Below, piece after piece: positions 44,727 through 53,489 of a DNA stretch of 64,000 nucleotides. Origin of the DNA: Algibacter amylolyticus (GTDB lineage: Bacteria > Bacteroidota > Bacteroidia > Flavobacteriales > Flavobacteriaceae); contig NZ_JACHGE010000001.1 in assembly GCF_014202225.1 (NCBI RefSeq), positions 787,320 to 851,319 on the forward strand, given 5' to 3'. Numbering within the stretch: the stretch's first letter is position 1; every line of letters starts with the position of its first letter. The position numbers and the translations under genes are program-made. The notes below the pieces were generated by a model. It made no database searches. It was not told the DNA's origin and was given only the letters and a program-made list of their open reading frames with translations.

Positions 44727-45056
44727 ATGAAACAAGAAACCCTTAATTTTTTCGATAAAGTTTATGAGGTAGCTAAGTTAATTCCTTACGGTCGTGTTAC
44801 AAGTTATGGCGCTATAGCTAAGTATTTAGGTGCTGCCCGAAGTGCAAGAATGGTAGGGTATGCCATGAATGGTTCTCACGGTAAAGATGTACCGGCGCAT
44901 CGTGTTGTAAATAGAAAAGGCTTGCTTACAGGTAAGCATCATTTTGATGGTACAAACCTCATGCAACAACTACTAGAAAGTGAAGGTGTTACTGTTGTAG
45001 AAAATCAAATTCAAAACTTAGAAACCGTGTATTGGGATCCTTCTAAGGAATTGTAG
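44727..45056 (+). CDS. Alkyltransferase-like (ATL) protein of the MGMT family
   Basis: A 109-residue protein with the DNA-binding domain of O6-alkylguanine-DNA alkyltransferases: IPYGRVTSYGAIAKYLG (helix-turn-helix and Tyr finger), SARMVGYAMNG (Arg finger) and the active-site loop, which reads PAHRVV. The alkyl-accepting Cys of PCHRV is replaced by Ala, so it cannot repair by itself; ATLs bind alkylated bases and hand them to nucleotide excision repair. The length and loop are normal for ATL. Last gene of the trmB unit. Confidence 0.93.
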   Translation: MKQETLNFFDKVYEVAKLIPYGRVTSYGAIAKYLGAARSARMVGYAMNGSHGKDVPAHRVVNRKGLLTGKHHFDGTNLMQQLLESEGVTVVENQIQNLETVYWDPSKEL

Positions 45057-45459
45057 TGGTTTATTTCATCCTTTTTTTAAGATTAATTTCTTTCTATAGT
45101 TCATTTGATAATAGTAGGAAGCCAATTAAATCAAGTTTCTAACGATTTGGAGTTGGCTATATTTTATCATATTTTTATAAGCAGAAGGTTTTATCGGGAT
45201 ATTTTCGAAGGTAAATTGTACCATTAAATTCGTGTTTATCTCAATTATAAACTTTTTAAAATGTTTAAGAACCCTTTTAAAAGTTTTGAAATTCAACTGA
45301 TTCCATTTTTTGTTTTATCTTATCATTGTCCTTTAGGAAAAAAAGTGAAGCTTAATTAAGCTTTTCTGTAAGTATATCTGTTTTTCGGAGACATAATTAT
45401 GGTAAAAATTATGACTTTAACCTTCATAAAACAATACAAATTTCACGTTAATAATATTT
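45057..45459. other. Gene-free stretch before egtB
   Basis: About 400 bp with no convincing gene. It is AT-rich and includes a 16-bp perfect palindrome AAGCTTAATTAAGCTT at 45348-45363 and a 32-codon open frame near 45260 without family character. It probably holds the egtB promoter, but I cannot point to a good TAnnTTTG element. Confidence 0.5.
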
Positions 45460-46608
45460 ATGAATATAAACGAACGCTATAAAAGTGTTAGACAACAAAC
45501 TATTGATTTTTGTAGTTATTTGCAACCAGAAGATTATGCTATTCAAGTAGTTCAATTTGCGAGTCCTGTCAAGTGGCATTTGGCGCATACCACTTGGTTT
45601 TTCGAAACTTTTATCTTAAAAACAGAATTGGATGGTTATGTCGAATACGATTCAAATTTCAACTTTTTATTTAATAGTTACTATAATAATGTTGGTAGCA
45701 GAGTCCTCCAGTCTAATAGAGGTAATATGTCTCGGCCAAGTACCGATGCTATTTTTGCTTACAGAGATTATGTAGATAAACATATGTTGAATTTCTTTGA
45801 AACTAAGCTAGAGCAGAACGTATTAGATTTAGTGGTTTTAGGTCTAAATCACGAACAGCAACATCAAGAATTACTAATTACCGATGTAAAGTATATGCTT
45901 GGTAATAACGCGCTGTTTCCCGTTTTTAATAAAGATTTTAATTTAATAAAAGATGAAAACACAGCTGCCGATACTGTAAAAATATCAGCAGATGTGTACA
46001 AGATAGGACATCAGGATAATGGGTTCTGTTATGATAATGAATTAGGTGTGCATAAGGTTTATGTGCCCAATTTTGAAATTAATAACTTTTTGGTAACCAA
46101 TGGAGATTACATGGCTTTTATGGAAGCAGGCGGTTACTCCGATTTTAATCTTTGGTTAGATGAAGGTTGGGCTTGGTTAAATAAGGAGCAAATTAAAGCT
46201 CCCATGTATTGGCACCAAATAGATGGAGAATGGCATGTTTATACCCTTGCCGGAATACAAAAAGTAGATAAAAATGCTGTTTTAAGTCACATTAACTTTT
46301 ACGAAGCCAATGCGTATGCCGAATGGAAAGGTATGCGATTACCAACCGAGTTTGAGTGGGAAGTTGCTGCTCAAAAGTTAGATTGGGGCAAACGTTGGGA
46401 ATGGACCAGTAGTGCTTATTTGCCTTACCCAAATTTTGTGAAAGAAAACGGAGCTGTTGGAGAGTACAACGGGAAGTTTATGAGTAATAAAATGGTGTTA
46501 AGAGGCGCTTCGGTGGCAACATCTCAAAACCATAGTCGAAAGACGTATCGCAATTTTTTTCACCCTTCGGAACGTTGGCAGTTTACCGGAATAAGATTAG
46601 TAAAGTAA
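45460..46608 (+). CDS. egtB: EgtB-type iron-dependent sulfoxide synthase
   Basis: A 382-residue protein with an N-terminal DinB-like domain and a C-terminal formylglycine-generating-enzyme fold, the EgtB architecture. Iron ligands are visible as His40 or His43 in KWHLAHTTWFFE and His131/His135 in NHEQQHQELL. The C-terminal part contains MRLPTEFEWE and RGASVATSQNHSRKTYRNFF. EgtB joins a thiol (cysteine or gamma-glutamylcysteine) to the imidazole of hercynine with oxygen, a step to ergothioneine. The stop codon and the egtD start are 1 bp apart. Ovothiol-type activity (OvoA) is less likely because OvoA carries an extra fused methyltransferase domain. Confidence 0.93.
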   Translation: MNINERYKSVRQQTIDFCSYLQPEDYAIQVVQFASPVKWHLAHTTWFFETFILKTELDGYVEYDSNFNFLFNSYYNNVGSRVLQSNRGNMSRPSTDAIFAYRDYVDKHMLNFFETKLEQNVLDLVVLGLNHEQQHQELLITDVKYMLGNNALFPVFNKDFNLIKDENTAADTVKISADVYKIGHQDNGFCYDNELGVHKVYVPNFEINNFLVTNGDYMAFMEAGGYSDFNLWLDEGWAWLNKEQIKAPMYWHQIDGEWHVYTLAGIQKVDKNAVLSHINFYEANAYAEWKGMRLPTEFEWEVAAQKLDWGKRWEWTSSAYLPYPNFVKENGAVGEYNGKFMSNKMVLRGASVATSQNHSRKTYRNFFHPSERWQFTGIRLVK

Positions 46609-46609
46609 T

Positions 46610-47557
46610 ATGACAGAAGTTTTTAAAAATGAAGTTGATAAAGGATTACAAGAGGATAACAAAACATTGCCATCAAAGTATTTTTATGATAAGATAGGTG
46701 ATGCGCTTTTTGTAGAAATTATGAATCTACCGGAATATTATCTAACCCGATGTGAGTTAGATATTTTTCAGAATAAAACCCAAGAGCTTATTGAATCCTT
46801 TAGCGTTTCAACAGATTCTTATTTTGAGTTGATAGAATTAGGAGCTGGAGATGGTACAAAAACAAAAGAACTACTTAGGTCTTTAGGTGCTCAAAATTAT
46901 AATTTCGATTATTTTCCTATCGATATTTCTTCCAATGCATTGAGTTTATTGGAAAAAGATTTAAAAAGCGAGCTTCCAAATTTGTCTGTACAAATTCAAG
47001 AAGGCGATTATTTTAAGGTTTTAGCGTCCTTAAAGGAGAGTAAGAAACCTAAAATAGTACTGTTTTTAGGGTCTAACATAGGGAATATGTCCGATGATAT
47101 GGCGGCCGAATTTATTTATAATTTAGGATCTAACCTGCAAGCAGGAGATAAACTCTTATTGGGTGTAGATTTAATAAAGGCGAGACATGTTGTGCTTCCG
47201 GCTTATAATGATAGTCGGGGAATAACAGAAAAATTCAATCTTAATTTATTAGATAGAATTAATAACGAATTAGGTGGGAATTTTAATCTAAACCAGTTTA
47301 AACATCAGCCTGAATATGATGAGCGCGAAGGTGTTGCCAAAAGCTTTATTGTGAGCACAGTTAATCAGTCTGTCGAGATTAATGCCACCGGAAAAACCTA
47401 TAATTTTACTGAAGGAGAAAAAATTCATACTGAAATATCTAGAAAATATAATGATGCGTTAATTGAGAAAATAATCGAGAAAACCGATTTTAATCTTGAA
47501 ACTAAAATACTAGATAGTAAAGCTTATTTTGCAGATTATATTCTTAGAAGAGATTAA
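46610..47557 (+). CDS. egtD: L-histidine N-alpha-methyltransferase EgtD
   Basis: A 315-residue SAM-dependent methyltransferase that trimethylates histidine to hercynine. The N-terminal KYFYDKIGDALFVEIMNLPEYYLTR segment and the SAM-binding ELGAGDGTKTKELL are diagnostic, as is VLFLGSNIGNM. It overlaps no gene but starts 1 bp after egtB, so the two are translated from one mRNA. Together they give the two central steps of ergothioneine biosynthesis; no egtA, egtC or egtE is in the window. Confidence 0.93.
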   Translation: MTEVFKNEVDKGLQEDNKTLPSKYFYDKIGDALFVEIMNLPEYYLTRCELDIFQNKTQELIESFSVSTDSYFELIELGAGDGTKTKELLRSLGAQNYNFDYFPIDISSNALSLLEKDLKSELPNLSVQIQEGDYFKVLASLKESKKPKIVLFLGSNIGNMSDDMAAEFIYNLGSNLQAGDKLLLGVDLIKARHVVLPAYNDSRGITEKFNLNLLDRINNELGGNFNLNQFKHQPEYDEREGVAKSFIVSTVNQSVEINATGKTYNFTEGEKIHTEISRKYNDALIEKIIEKTDFNLETKILDSKAYFADYILRRD

Positions 47558-47603
47558 AATACGATGTTTTGAATAATAGAATTTAATAATAAAACCGATA
47601 GCT

Positions 47604-48338
47604 ATGAGCGAGAAAAGATTTAAAGACCTGAAAGCAATTTATGTAAATTGTACATTGAAGAAATCTCCAATGGAGAGTCATACATCTAAACTCATAGAGG
47701 TTTCAAAATCTATTATGAAGAGCGAAGGTGTTTCGGTAGAAGATATTCGATTTATTGATCATGATGTTGCTACTGGTGTTTATCCAGATATGAAGGAACA
47801 TGGATGGGAAAAAGATGAATGGCCATCGCTTTTTAAGAAAATATTTGATGCCGATATTCTTATTGTTGGTACACCTATTTGGCTTGGAGAAAAATCGTCT
47901 ATTGCTCAGAAATTAATTGAAAGATTGTATGGTATGAGCGGGCAAACAAACGATAAAGGACAATATAGTTTTTATGGTAAAGTTGGTGGATGCATGGTAA
48001 CTGGTAATGAAGATGGTGTAAAACATTGTGCTATGGGTATATTGTATTCGCTTCAGCATGTTGGGTATTCTATACCGCCACAAGCCGATTGCGGATGGAT
48101 TGGAGAAGTAGGACCCGGACCAAGTTATGGCGATACAGAGTGGAAGGGCGAAAAACTAGAAAAACCAAAGGGTTTCGGCTCCGATTTCACTAATCGTAAT
48201 ACAACATTTATGACCTATAATTTACTACATTTAGCCTCTATGTTAAAAAAGCAAGGTGGATACCCAAGTTATGGAAACTCAAGAGAAGATTGGGATGATG
48301 GTAGAAGGTGGAATTTTGAAAATCCAGAATACCGCTAA
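47604..48338 (+). CDS. Flavodoxin/NADPH-dependent FMN reductase-like protein
   Basis: A 244-residue flavodoxin-fold protein. KAIYVNCTLKKSPMESHTSKL supplies the FMN phosphate-binding start, IVGTPIWLGEKSS and VTGNEDGVKHC the isoalloxazine contacts typical of the NADPH-dependent oxidoreductases of the WrbA/FMN_red superfamily. It follows egtD by 46 bp on the same strand and may be co-transcribed. A link to ergothioneine chemistry is possible (redox recycling or the C-S bond step) but is inference. Confidence 0.82.
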   Translation: MSEKRFKDLKAIYVNCTLKKSPMESHTSKLIEVSKSIMKSEGVSVEDIRFIDHDVATGVYPDMKEHGWEKDEWPSLFKKIFDADILIVGTPIWLGEKSSIAQKLIERLYGMSGQTNDKGQYSFYGKVGGCMVTGNEDGVKHCAMGILYSLQHVGYSIPPQADCGWIGEVGPGPSYGDTEWKGEKLEKPKGFGSDFTNRNTTFMTYNLLHLASMLKKQGGYPSYGNSREDWDDGRRWNFENPEYR

Positions 48339-48406
48339 AAATAAGGTATTGAAATCCTGTGCTTTAGAAGAAAACTAATGTTAATCCCTTTTAAAATATT
48401 CTTAAT

Positions 48407-49069
48407 ATGGATAGCGTAAAACTTGCTGTTTTAGGTCTCGGAAGTCAAACGACCACGTTTTACATTAGTGAGTTAAACAGATTATATAATGATAAATATG
48501 GAGGTTATAGTACATGTCCGTTAATTATGTGGAATGCAAATTTTGATGCTATAAATTCACTTTTACCAAATATATCAGAGGAACTAAATTCGCTAACTCA
48601 AGGTTGTATTAACGAAATAGAAAAATTAGATATATCACATATTTTAGTTCCTAATATCACTTTACACGAAAGTATAGATCAAATTGAGGTTCGGAAAACT
48701 ATTTTGCATCCTGTTTATTTAACGGTTGCAAAAATTAAAATCTTAAAACTCTCAAAAGTAGTTTTAATGGCTTCAGAATACACAATGAATTCAGCATATG
48801 TACGTTCCGTTTTCAACGCAAATAAAATAGAAATAGAGATTCCTTCGGAAGAAGATCGACTTCAAATTGATACTTTTCGAAAACAAGTTTATGCTAAGAA
48901 AGAGACCGAAGAAGTTATAGTAAATTTTCATGAAATTGTTGAAAAATACACAGTTAAAACCACAGTGTTGTTGGCTTGTACAGAGTTGTCTGTTTTTAAG
49001 CCTAAAAATAATAAGCGCCTTTTAGATATGGTGGAAATTCAAATAATGGAAGCGATAAACGTTTTATAA
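48407..49069 (+). CDS. Asp/Glu/hydantoin racemase-like protein lacking one catalytic Cys
   Basis: A 220-residue protein with the Asp/Glu racemase fold: LAVLGLGSQTTTFYISELN at the N-terminus, FDAINSL, and the second catalytic site ACTELSVF near residue 200. The first catalytic Cys, normally in a TNTMH-like context, is replaced: here the motif is VPNITLHES. A two-base racemase mechanism is therefore unlikely. It could be a lyase-like or regulatory relative. It lies 68 bp after the flavodoxin gene and 14 bp before the NmrA-like gene. Confidence 0.78.
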   Translation: MDSVKLAVLGLGSQTTTFYISELNRLYNDKYGGYSTCPLIMWNANFDAINSLLPNISEELNSLTQGCINEIEKLDISHILVPNITLHESIDQIEVRKTILHPVYLTVAKIKILKLSKVVLMASEYTMNSAYVRSVFNANKIEIEIPSEEDRLQIDTFRKQVYAKKETEEVIVNFHEIVEKYTVKTTVLLACTELSVFKPKNNKRLLDMVEIQIMEAINVL

Positions 49070-49083
49070 AATACTTTAATACA

Positions 49084-49935
49084 ATGAAAATAGCAGTTAC
49101 TTCAGCAAATGGAAAATTAGGATCAACCATTGTGAAAAATTTAATTGAAAGTATCGGAAAAGATCATGTAATAGGTATTGCCCGATCACCAGAAAAAGCA
49201 AAACACCTTGGCATTGAAATACGAAAAGGCGATTATAATAGTCGTGAAGAATTTGATGCCGCATTGCAAGGTATAGATGTTGTTATGTTGCTTTCAGGAA
49301 TGGATGAGCCTGATAAAAGAATTCAACAACACCGCAATGTTATAGATGCTGCCGTTAGTAATAGTGTTAAAAAAATAGTATATACTAGTATTGTTGGCGA
49401 TGAAAAAAACACCGCTTTTAGCCCTGTTGTACAAAGTAATCGTAAAACAGAACAGGACGTCCAAAACTCGGGTCTTGAATACGCTATTGGTAGAAACGGT
49501 ATTTATATTGAGCCCGATTTGGAATATTTAGATACTTACATTAAAGAAGGAGAGATTAGAAACTGTGCAGGCGATGGCAAATGTGCCTACACAAGTAGAG
49601 CAGAGTTGGGGTATGCCTACACTAAAATGTTGATGGAAGATAAGCACAACGGTAAAACTTATAATTTAGTGGGCGATGCTATTTCGCAAAGTGAATTGGC
49701 AGACTATATAAATCAAGTTTTTAAAACTCAACTTAGTTATAAATCGGTTTCGGTAGCAGATTATTTATCTGAAAGAAAAGCAGCGTTGGGCGATTTTCTG
49801 GGCACTGTAATTGCTGGAATTTATGAAGGCATAAAAAATGGAGCTAACAATGTGTCTTCAGATTTTGAAAAAGTTGCTGGTCGACCGCATAAATCTATCT
49901 TGGAGGTTATTAGGGTTTATAAGAATGCTAATTAA
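49084..49935 (+). CDS. NmrA-like SDR (QorB/atypical short-chain dehydrogenase)
   Basis: A 283-residue atypical SDR. The N-terminal TSANGKLGSTIVKNLI nucleotide loop, VIGIARSPEKAKHLGIEIRKGDY and VKKIVYTSIVGDE are characteristic of NmrA/QorB-like proteins, many of which act as NADPH sensors or quinone reductases. It closes the strand run that starts with egtB. A redox role is plausible from the company it keeps, but the substrate is unknown. Confidence 0.82.
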   Translation: MKIAVTSANGKLGSTIVKNLIESIGKDHVIGIARSPEKAKHLGIEIRKGDYNSREEFDAALQGIDVVMLLSGMDEPDKRIQQHRNVIDAAVSNSVKKIVYTSIVGDEKNTAFSPVVQSNRKTEQDVQNSGLEYAIGRNGIYIEPDLEYLDTYIKEGEIRNCAGDGKCAYTSRAELGYAYTKMLMEDKHNGKTYNLVGDAISQSELADYINQVFKTQLSYKSVSVADYLSERKAALGDFLGTVIAGIYEGIKNGANNVSSDFEKVAGRPHKSILEVIRVYKNAN

Positions 49936-50050
49936 AATTAAAGTAATTTTATTGTAGGAGTACACTAAGGGTGTACGCGTTTAAGTAAAGAGCGGTGTTA
50001 GGTTCTAACACATATTGTTTGTTATTCTAAATTTATGATAAGAACTCCAA

Positions 50051-50883
50051 TTAAAGCGAAATGCCAACGCCTAAGCTTACATTACTAAAGCCAACACTTC
50101 CAATTTTTAGGTGTTCGTAGCCTCCAATAAACTTATATTGTTTTCTGTGGTAATTTAAAAGGCCATTAAATTTATTAACGTTATTATCATTAACTAATAC
50201 CTGATTAAAATTACACGCCAAACTAAACGGTTTAGCAAAAAACCATTCGGCACCTAAGCCGTATGTAAAACCTAATGCATCCACATCGCCATCAATATAA
50301 GCGGCACCTAAACCCCAATACGCATTAAAGCGTTCGGTACGTACCCGATTATATTTGGCTAAAGCTGTGTAAATAGCTAAAGCGTTTTTGCCAAAGTTTG
50401 GGCTGTTTTCCCAAAGCTGTAAATAATCTAACTCTAAACCTATGCGTTTAAAAAAACGCATATCGGCATTTAAATGATTGCCATATAATCTATTGGTTTC
50501 AAAAATATATCTAGTGGAAATAGAGGTGGTAAAAATTTCGGAGTCTTCATCCCAATTATAAGAGAAGTTGCCTTTATCAGTGTTTTTCTAGGATATTTAG
50601 TTAAATACGCATTACTTGCTTGGTGTGTGGTTTCAAAAGGACTTTCAATGGCAATACCATAAGCGGTGTAAGCAAATAGTTGTACAAATAACCCACCAAC
50701 AACATCAGTTAAAAAGTTGCCATCCGAGGTGCCATTGTTGTTTGCGTAAGTAGTTTGAGTTTGGCTGTTACTACTTGTGTTTTTAGATTTTTTTAAGCTC
50801 TCTTCAGCCTCTTTAATTTTACCTTGGCTGTAACTTGATATGCTAAAAATAATAGTAATTAAAAAAAGAGTAATGTGCTTCAT
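50051..50883 (-). pseudogene. Outer-membrane beta-barrel protein split by a frameshift
   Basis: Two adjacent minus-strand frames form one protein: the first (50470-50883) starts with a signal peptide (KHITLFLITIIFSISSYSQ) and a Ser/Asn-rich linker; the second (ending 50051) is a barrel with RYIFETNRLYGN, RIGLELDYLQLW and GVGISL at the end. At 50583-50587 a run of five T on the plus strand (A on the coding strand) needs one more base to join them; with it the protein is about 277 residues. In the broken form the first product would be 137 residues with an alien tail. Either a true lesion or a homopolymer sequencing error. Confidence 0.75.
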
Positions 50884-50961
50884 AATTTAAGTTCGAAAAT
50901 TCAGAATTAAAATTTCACATAAATTATGCCGTTTTTGATTTTAGTGAGCGATTATAAAAAT

Positions 50962-50998
50962 AAAAAAAACCGCCTAAAGTTTATTTAGGCGGCTTTTT
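50962..50998 (-). terminator. Terminator of the lipocalin-like gene
   Basis: On the minus strand GCCGCCTAAA-TAAAC-TTTAGGCGGT is followed by eight T, 15 bp after the stop. Confidence 0.8.
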
Positions 50999-51012
50999 AA
51001 CTAGTTAGTAAA

Positions 51013-51588
51013 TTATATTCTAGTAAATTCTAATCTTAAATTTACATCAATATCTATATCAAAACCAGATTCACTAACTTGTTCTGATACACCTGTTGTG
51101 AGTACTAAAGTGTTTTCGGTAAGCTCTTTAATAATATATTCTGGGTTAGCAGAAATCTCATCGTCTATAACAGGAGCGCTAGTGTTAAACGATCCAAAAT
51201 CTCCAGAAAATGTTAAAATATTACCATCTCTACTCCAATCTGACTCAGAAGTTATATTGTTTATTGTGCTAGTTTCTGTTGAGCTTGTTCCATTAGCAGA
51301 AGAGGTTATTTCAAAATCAAGACTACTATTCTCTGTAAATGCTTTATTTGGGTTTTCAGTAAATGTAAGTATGTAGTCAATATTTATAGCTTTTCCAGTA
51401 AACGTAGTTCTTAATGGGTTTCCTTGAAAATTGGTGGATGTGCTGCCATCATTTGTGTAGCTAATTAATTCCCAATTTCCTGGCAACTCTCCAGAAGTAT
51501 CTAATGTGTCGTCACTACTCTCGCAACTAAAAATTGTGGTAGAAAATAAAAATAATAGTACTACGCGTTTAAGTGTTTTGCTTAACAT
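51013..51588 (-). CDS. Lipocalin-like domain lipoprotein
   Basis: A 191-residue lipoprotein: basic start (LSKTLKRVVLLFLF), lipobox at STTIFSC, then a Ser/Asp linker and a lipocalin-like fold beginning GELPGNWELISYTNDG, with alternating Thr/Ser-rich strands to a final ELTENTLVLTTGVSE and VNLRLEFTRI. This lipocalin-like group (PF13924/PF13648-type) is abundant in Bacteroidota. Ligand unknown. Confidence 0.78.
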   Translation of the reverse strand: MLSKTLKRVVLLFLFSTTIFSCESSDDTLDTSGELPGNWELISYTNDGSTSTNFQGNPLRTTFTGKAINIDYILTFTENPNKAFTENSSLDFEITSSANGTSSTETSTINNITSESDWSRDGNILTFSGDFGSFNTSAPVIDDEISANPEYIIKELTENTLVLTTGVSEQVSESGFDIDIDVNLRLEFTRI

Positions 51589-51905
51589 TTTAAAAAGTTT
51601 AATTAATTATTTAATTTGTTATATGCTATTTAATGTAAATAACACACAGTAAAGATAAAATGTTTTAGTAGTATTGAAAGGTATTTCTTGATTATTGTAA
51701 ATAATGCATTACACATCTTGATTTTTTTAGATAACGTTAAAAAATTTGGTAATTTTTCAAGTAAATTTTAATAAGCTCTTCCTATTACTCAAAGATATAT
51801 TATAACTAAAGTTAATAATCCTATCAATAAATCTTCTAACATTGGGTTCATCTCTTCGGGCATTATTACGTATCTTTGCACTTAGAATTATTCTGAATAA
51901 AAGAA
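51589..51905. other. Gene-free stretch between the lipocalin-like gene and mrp
   Basis: A 317-bp divergent intergenic region with no gene or repeat that I can support. It holds the -7 element at 51871 and otherwise only A/T tracts. Confidence 0.5.
51871..51878 (+). promoter_or_regulatory. Candidate -7 element for mrp
   Basis: TATCTTTG matches TAnnTTTG, 28 bp before the mrp start. A TTG lies 26 bp upstream, farther than usual. Confidence 0.4.
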
Positions 51906-53045
51906 ATGAAACTAGATAAAAAAGACATACTTAAAGCACTCGAAAACATTACCGTACCTGGTGAAGGACAAAATATGGTAGAAAGCGGTGCGGTAAAAAA
52001 CGTCATCACTTTTGGCGATGAGGTCATTGTTGATATTACAATACAAAACCCAAGCCTACAAGCTAAAAAGCGTACAGAGGTTGATATTCTTAAAACCATT
52101 CACGAAAAGGTTTATGAGAAAGCTAAAATTACGGTAAATGTAAAAGTTGAGGCTCCAGCCGAAAAGCCAAAAGCAAATGTTATTAAAGGAAAACCAATTC
52201 CGGGTATTCAAAATATAGTTGCCGTGGCATCTGGTAAAGGTGGTGTAGGGAAATCTACAGTTACAGCAAATTTAGCCGTTACTTTAGCTAAAATGGGCTT
52301 TAAAGTAGGTGTTTTAGATGCCGATATTTACGGGCCATCTATTCCAATAATGTTTGATGTAGCCAATGAGAAACCTTTAGCAGTTACTATTGAAGGAAAA
52401 TCAAAAATGAAGCCTGTCGAAAACTATGGCGTAAAAGTATTATCCATTGGGTTTTTTACAAAACCAGATCAGGCGGTAGTATGGCGTGGGCCAATGGCTG
52501 CAAAAGCATTAAATCAAATGATTTTTGATGCACATTGGGGCGAATTAGATTTCTTGCTTCTAGACTTACCTCCAGGAACAGGCGATATTCATTTAAGTAT
52601 TATGCAATCTTTACCAATTACAGGAGCAGTTGTAGTTAGTACACCGCAAAATGTAGCTTTAGCCGATGCTAAAAAGGGTGTAGCTATGTTTCAGCAAGAA
52701 AGTATAAATGTGCCAGTATTAGGAATTATAGAAAATATGGCATACTTTACACCTGCTGAATTACCTGATAATAAATATTTTATATTCGGTAAAGAAGGTG
52801 CTAAACATTTAGCCGAAGATTTAAACGTACCGTTTTTAGGTGAGTTGCCATTAGTACAAAGCATAAGAGAAGCTGGCGATGTTGGTCGTCCGGCGGCATT
52901 ACAAACAGCAACGCCATTAGAGCAAGCATTCGAGAAATTAACTCAAAATGTTGTGCAGGAAGTTGTAAGACGAAATGACGATTTACCACCAACCGAAGCT
53001 ATTAAAATTACAACTATGGCAGGTTGTGCAGCTGTAAAAAAATAA
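51906..53045 (+). CDS. mrp: Mrp/ApbC-type iron-sulfur cluster carrier ATPase
   Basis: A 379-residue protein with an N-terminal MIP18/FeS-assembly domain (about 1-85), then a ParA-like ATPase with deviant Walker A SGKGGVGKST at 109-118 and DADIYGPSIPIMFD. LLDLPPGTGDIHL is the Walker B region. The expected CxxC before the C-terminus is not seen; only a terminal TMAGCAAVKK Cys is present. Mrp proteins carry Fe-S clusters to apoproteins. It is 3 bp upstream of nfu. Confidence 0.92.
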   Translation: MKLDKKDILKALENITVPGEGQNMVESGAVKNVITFGDEVIVDITIQNPSLQAKKRTEVDILKTIHEKVYEKAKITVNVKVEAPAEKPKANVIKGKPIPGIQNIVAVASGKGGVGKSTVTANLAVTLAKMGFKVGVLDADIYGPSIPIMFDVANEKPLAVTIEGKSKMKPVENYGVKVLSIGFFTKPDQAVVWRGPMAAKALNQMIFDAHWGELDFLLLDLPPGTGDIHLSIMQSLPITGAVVVSTPQNVALADAKKGVAMFQQESINVPVLGIIENMAYFTPAELPDNKYFIFGKEGAKHLAEDLNVPFLGELPLVQSIREAGDVGRPAALQTATPLEQAFEKLTQNVVQEVVRRNDDLPPTEAIKITTMAGCAAVKK

Positions 53046-53048
53046 ATT

Positions 53049-53291
53049 ATGACCTCAGAAGAACTAAAAGAAAAAGTAGAATTCGCCCTAGAAGAAATTC
53101 GTCCGTTCCTGCAAAGTGATGGTGGCGATATCTCATTACTGTCTATCGAAGACGATAAATTAGTAAAAGTACAGTTAAAAGGGGCATGTGTAGGTTGCAG
53201 TGTAAATCAAATGACACTAAAATCGGGCGTGGAAATGACTATTAAAAAGTACGCGCCACAAATAGAGCAAGTTATTAATATTGAAGCTTAG
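53049..53291 (+). CDS. NifU-domain (Nfu) iron-sulfur scaffold protein
   Basis: An 80-residue stand-alone Nfu domain. The cluster-binding CxxC is Cys47/Cys50 in LKGACVGCSVNQMTLK, preceded by RPFLQSDGGDISLL. It starts 3 bp after mrp and so is surely co-expressed; Nfu and Mrp both hand clusters to target proteins. A long hairpin terminator follows. Confidence 0.94.
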   Translation: MTSEELKEKVEFALEEIRPFLQSDGGDISLLSIEDDKLVKVQLKGACVGCSVNQMTLKSGVEMTIKKYAPQIEQVINIEA

Positions 53292-53334
53292 TGTAAATAA
53301 CTACAAAAGTTTCAATTAAAACATACTATCTTAT

Positions 53335-53382
53335 AAAAAAGGAATCTTAAAATTGCAAAATTTTGACGATTCCTTATTTTTT
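53335..53382 (+). terminator. Terminator after nfu
   Basis: AAGGAATC and GATTCCTT enclose an inner palindrome (AAAATTGCAAAATTTT) and are followed by a T-rich run. Confidence 0.7.
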
Positions 53383-53420
53383 AGCCCACAATTTAAATTA
53401 GCTAAAAAATCATTAAAAAA

Positions 53421-53444
53421 TAAATTTGCAAGTCTTAAATTTGT
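53421..53444 (+). promoter_or_regulatory. Two tandem -7-like elements before the ferredoxin gene
   Basis: TAAATTTG at 53421-53428 and again TAAATTTG at 53437-53444 both match the -7 consensus, about 50-60 bp before the start. Clear -33 elements are missing. Confidence 0.35.
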
Positions 53445-53489
53445 GGCACGAATTATGACATGCATTTAGCATAAGTACAAAATAAAGTA

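Noticed and set aside
45260-45358. A 32-codon open frame upstream of egtB
   Set aside because: No ribosome-binding context, no family, and AT-rich sequence makes chance frames of this size common.
45348-45363. AAGCTTAATTAAGCTT palindrome as a terminator or operator
   Set aside because: It is a perfect palindrome but lacks a T run and a known binding protein; it could be chance in AT-rich DNA.
50583-50587. Programmed ribosomal frameshift joining the two halves of the barrel protein
   Set aside because: The site lacks a canonical X-XXY-YYZ slippery heptamer in the right frame; a one-base loss in a homopolymer explains it more simply.
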